Shown here: positions 63,616 to 64,000 of the stretch, piece by piece
How positions within the stretch are numbered: position 1 is the stretch's first letter
How the letters are laid out: the number at the start of each line of letters is the position of its first letter
Origin: Phreatobacter stygius
GTDB taxonomy: Bacteria; Pseudomonadota; Alphaproteobacteria; Rhizobiales; Phreatobacteraceae
Direction: 5' to 3'
Assembly (NCBI RefSeq): GCF_005144885.1
Contig: NZ_CP039690.1
Location: forward strand, 868,001-932,000
Length of the DNA: 64,000 nucleotides
Position numbers and translations under genes: made by a program
The notes under the pieces: model-generated
Told to the model about the DNA's origin: nothing
The model's database searches: none
What the model saw: the letters and a program-made list of their open reading frames with translations, nothing else

Positions 63616-64000
63616 ATGGCCGTCTATACCGATGTCACCGCCGAGGATCTGTCGGCCCATCTCGCGCGCTACGACATCGGCTCGCTTTTGTCGTTCAAGG
63701 GCATTGCCGAAGGCGTCGAGAACTCGAATTTCCTGCTGCACACGACCAAGGCCAGCTACATCCTGACGCTTTATGAAAAGCGGGTCGACCCGGGCGACCT
63801 GCCGTTCTTCATTGGCCTGATGGAACATCTGGCCGGACGTGGCCTGACCTGCCCCCAACCGGTCAAGATGAAGGACGGCAACGCGCTCGGCGAGCTGGCC
63901 GGCCGCCCGGCCGCCATCGTCACCTTCCTCGAGGGCGTGTGGATCCGTCGGCCGCAGGTCAGCCATTGCGCCGCCGTCGGCCGGGCGCTGGCCGAGCTGC
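63616..64000 (+). CDS. thrB: Homoserine kinase, N-terminal part (partial)
   Basis: The frame starts at the ATG at 63616, 13 nt after the ispH stop, and is cut by the window end after 128 codons. The visible sequence [20 protein letters not shown], then [20 protein letters not shown] and [20 protein letters not shown] matches the APH-type ThrB of alphaproteobacteria, which phosphorylates homoserine on the way to threonine. The catalytic HxDL region lies beyond the window. Confidence 0.93.
   Translation, partial: MAVYTDVTAEDLSAHLARYDIGSLLSFKGIAEGVENSNFLLHTTKASYILTLYEKRVDPGDLPFFIGLMEHLAGRGLTCPQPVKMKDGNALGELAGRPAAIVTFLEGVWIRRPQVSHCAAVGRALAEL

Overview
The window is a stretch of GC-rich (by eye about two-thirds G+C), densely coded chromosome from an alphaproteobacterium. 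It most likely belongs to the order Hyphomicrobiales (Rhizobiales). The evidence is the gene set: ctrA next to fliI/fliJ, chpT beside a cheAWYBR operon, a DUF1013/TrcR gene, gapR (DUF2312), membrane-bound ferritin mbfA behind a perfect Irr-type box, a split pntAA/pntAB/pntB transhydrogenase headed by an aa3 oxidase subunit IV, PmtA, and rhizobial-type palindromic intergenic repeats. I cannot fix the genus from this window. No rRNA, tRNA, CRISPR array, transposase or phage gene was seen.

Layout. 1-6.1 kb: end of a moxR-DUF58-BatA-like-membrane protein cluster. 6.1-12.8 kb: small housekeeping and stress genes (SH3 protein, GNAT, AraC/GyrI regulator with a coupled partner, Nudix, a 39-codon ORF with its own terminator, a CrtC-like lipocalin, mbfA, a phosphoesterase). 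12.8-13.2 kb: a MITE-like composite of palindromic repeats. 13.2-16.8 kb: fliJ, fliI and, divergently, ctrA, separated by a long regulatory region with clustered GANTC sites. 16.9-24.4 kb: thioesterase, a wrecked cupin gene, cysK, prpE, an FAD dehydrogenase and an acyl-CoA synthetase. 24.9-29.6 kb: an outer-membrane beta-barrel protein, then a LysR regulator divergent from a P450/PEP-mutase-family pair, and a TauE-type permease. 29.8-37.2 kb: the chemotaxis operon cheA-W-Y-B-R, chpT and trcR. 37.6-46.9 kb: rpsU, a TPR lipoprotein, small enzymes, the pnt operon, DUF1036, a DMT permease and gapR. 46.9-53.5 kb: a second DMT permease, two secreted cell-wall proteins (DUF882/M15 and L,D-transpeptidase) and a sigma-54 response regulator with a consensus CtrA box upstream. 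53.6-56.3 kb: a plcP-agt pair divergent from pmtA, i.e. membrane-lipid remodelling. 56.5-64 kb: pepF and followers, a cruciform repeat, an AbrB-Doc toxin-antitoxin pair, a UbiB-like kinase, VOC and DUF4031 genes, ispH and the start of thrB.

How the genes work together. Two themes stand out. First, cell-cycle control: ctrA, its phosphotransferase chpT, gapR and trcR all lie within 31 kb, together with flagellar, chemotaxis and envelope genes, and one envelope-adjacent regulator carries a CtrA box. Second, envelope and lipid adaptation: PlcP would remove phospholipid head groups, Agt would glycosylate the diacylglycerol, and PmtA would make phosphatidylcholine. The strongest small-scale signals are the Irr box at mbfA, the CtrA box at 53520, the GANTC cluster at ctrA, the internally deleted cupin pseudogene, the autonomous 39-codon ORF, and the toxin-antitoxin locus with a perfect operator and a 15-bp repeat forming the toxin N-terminus.
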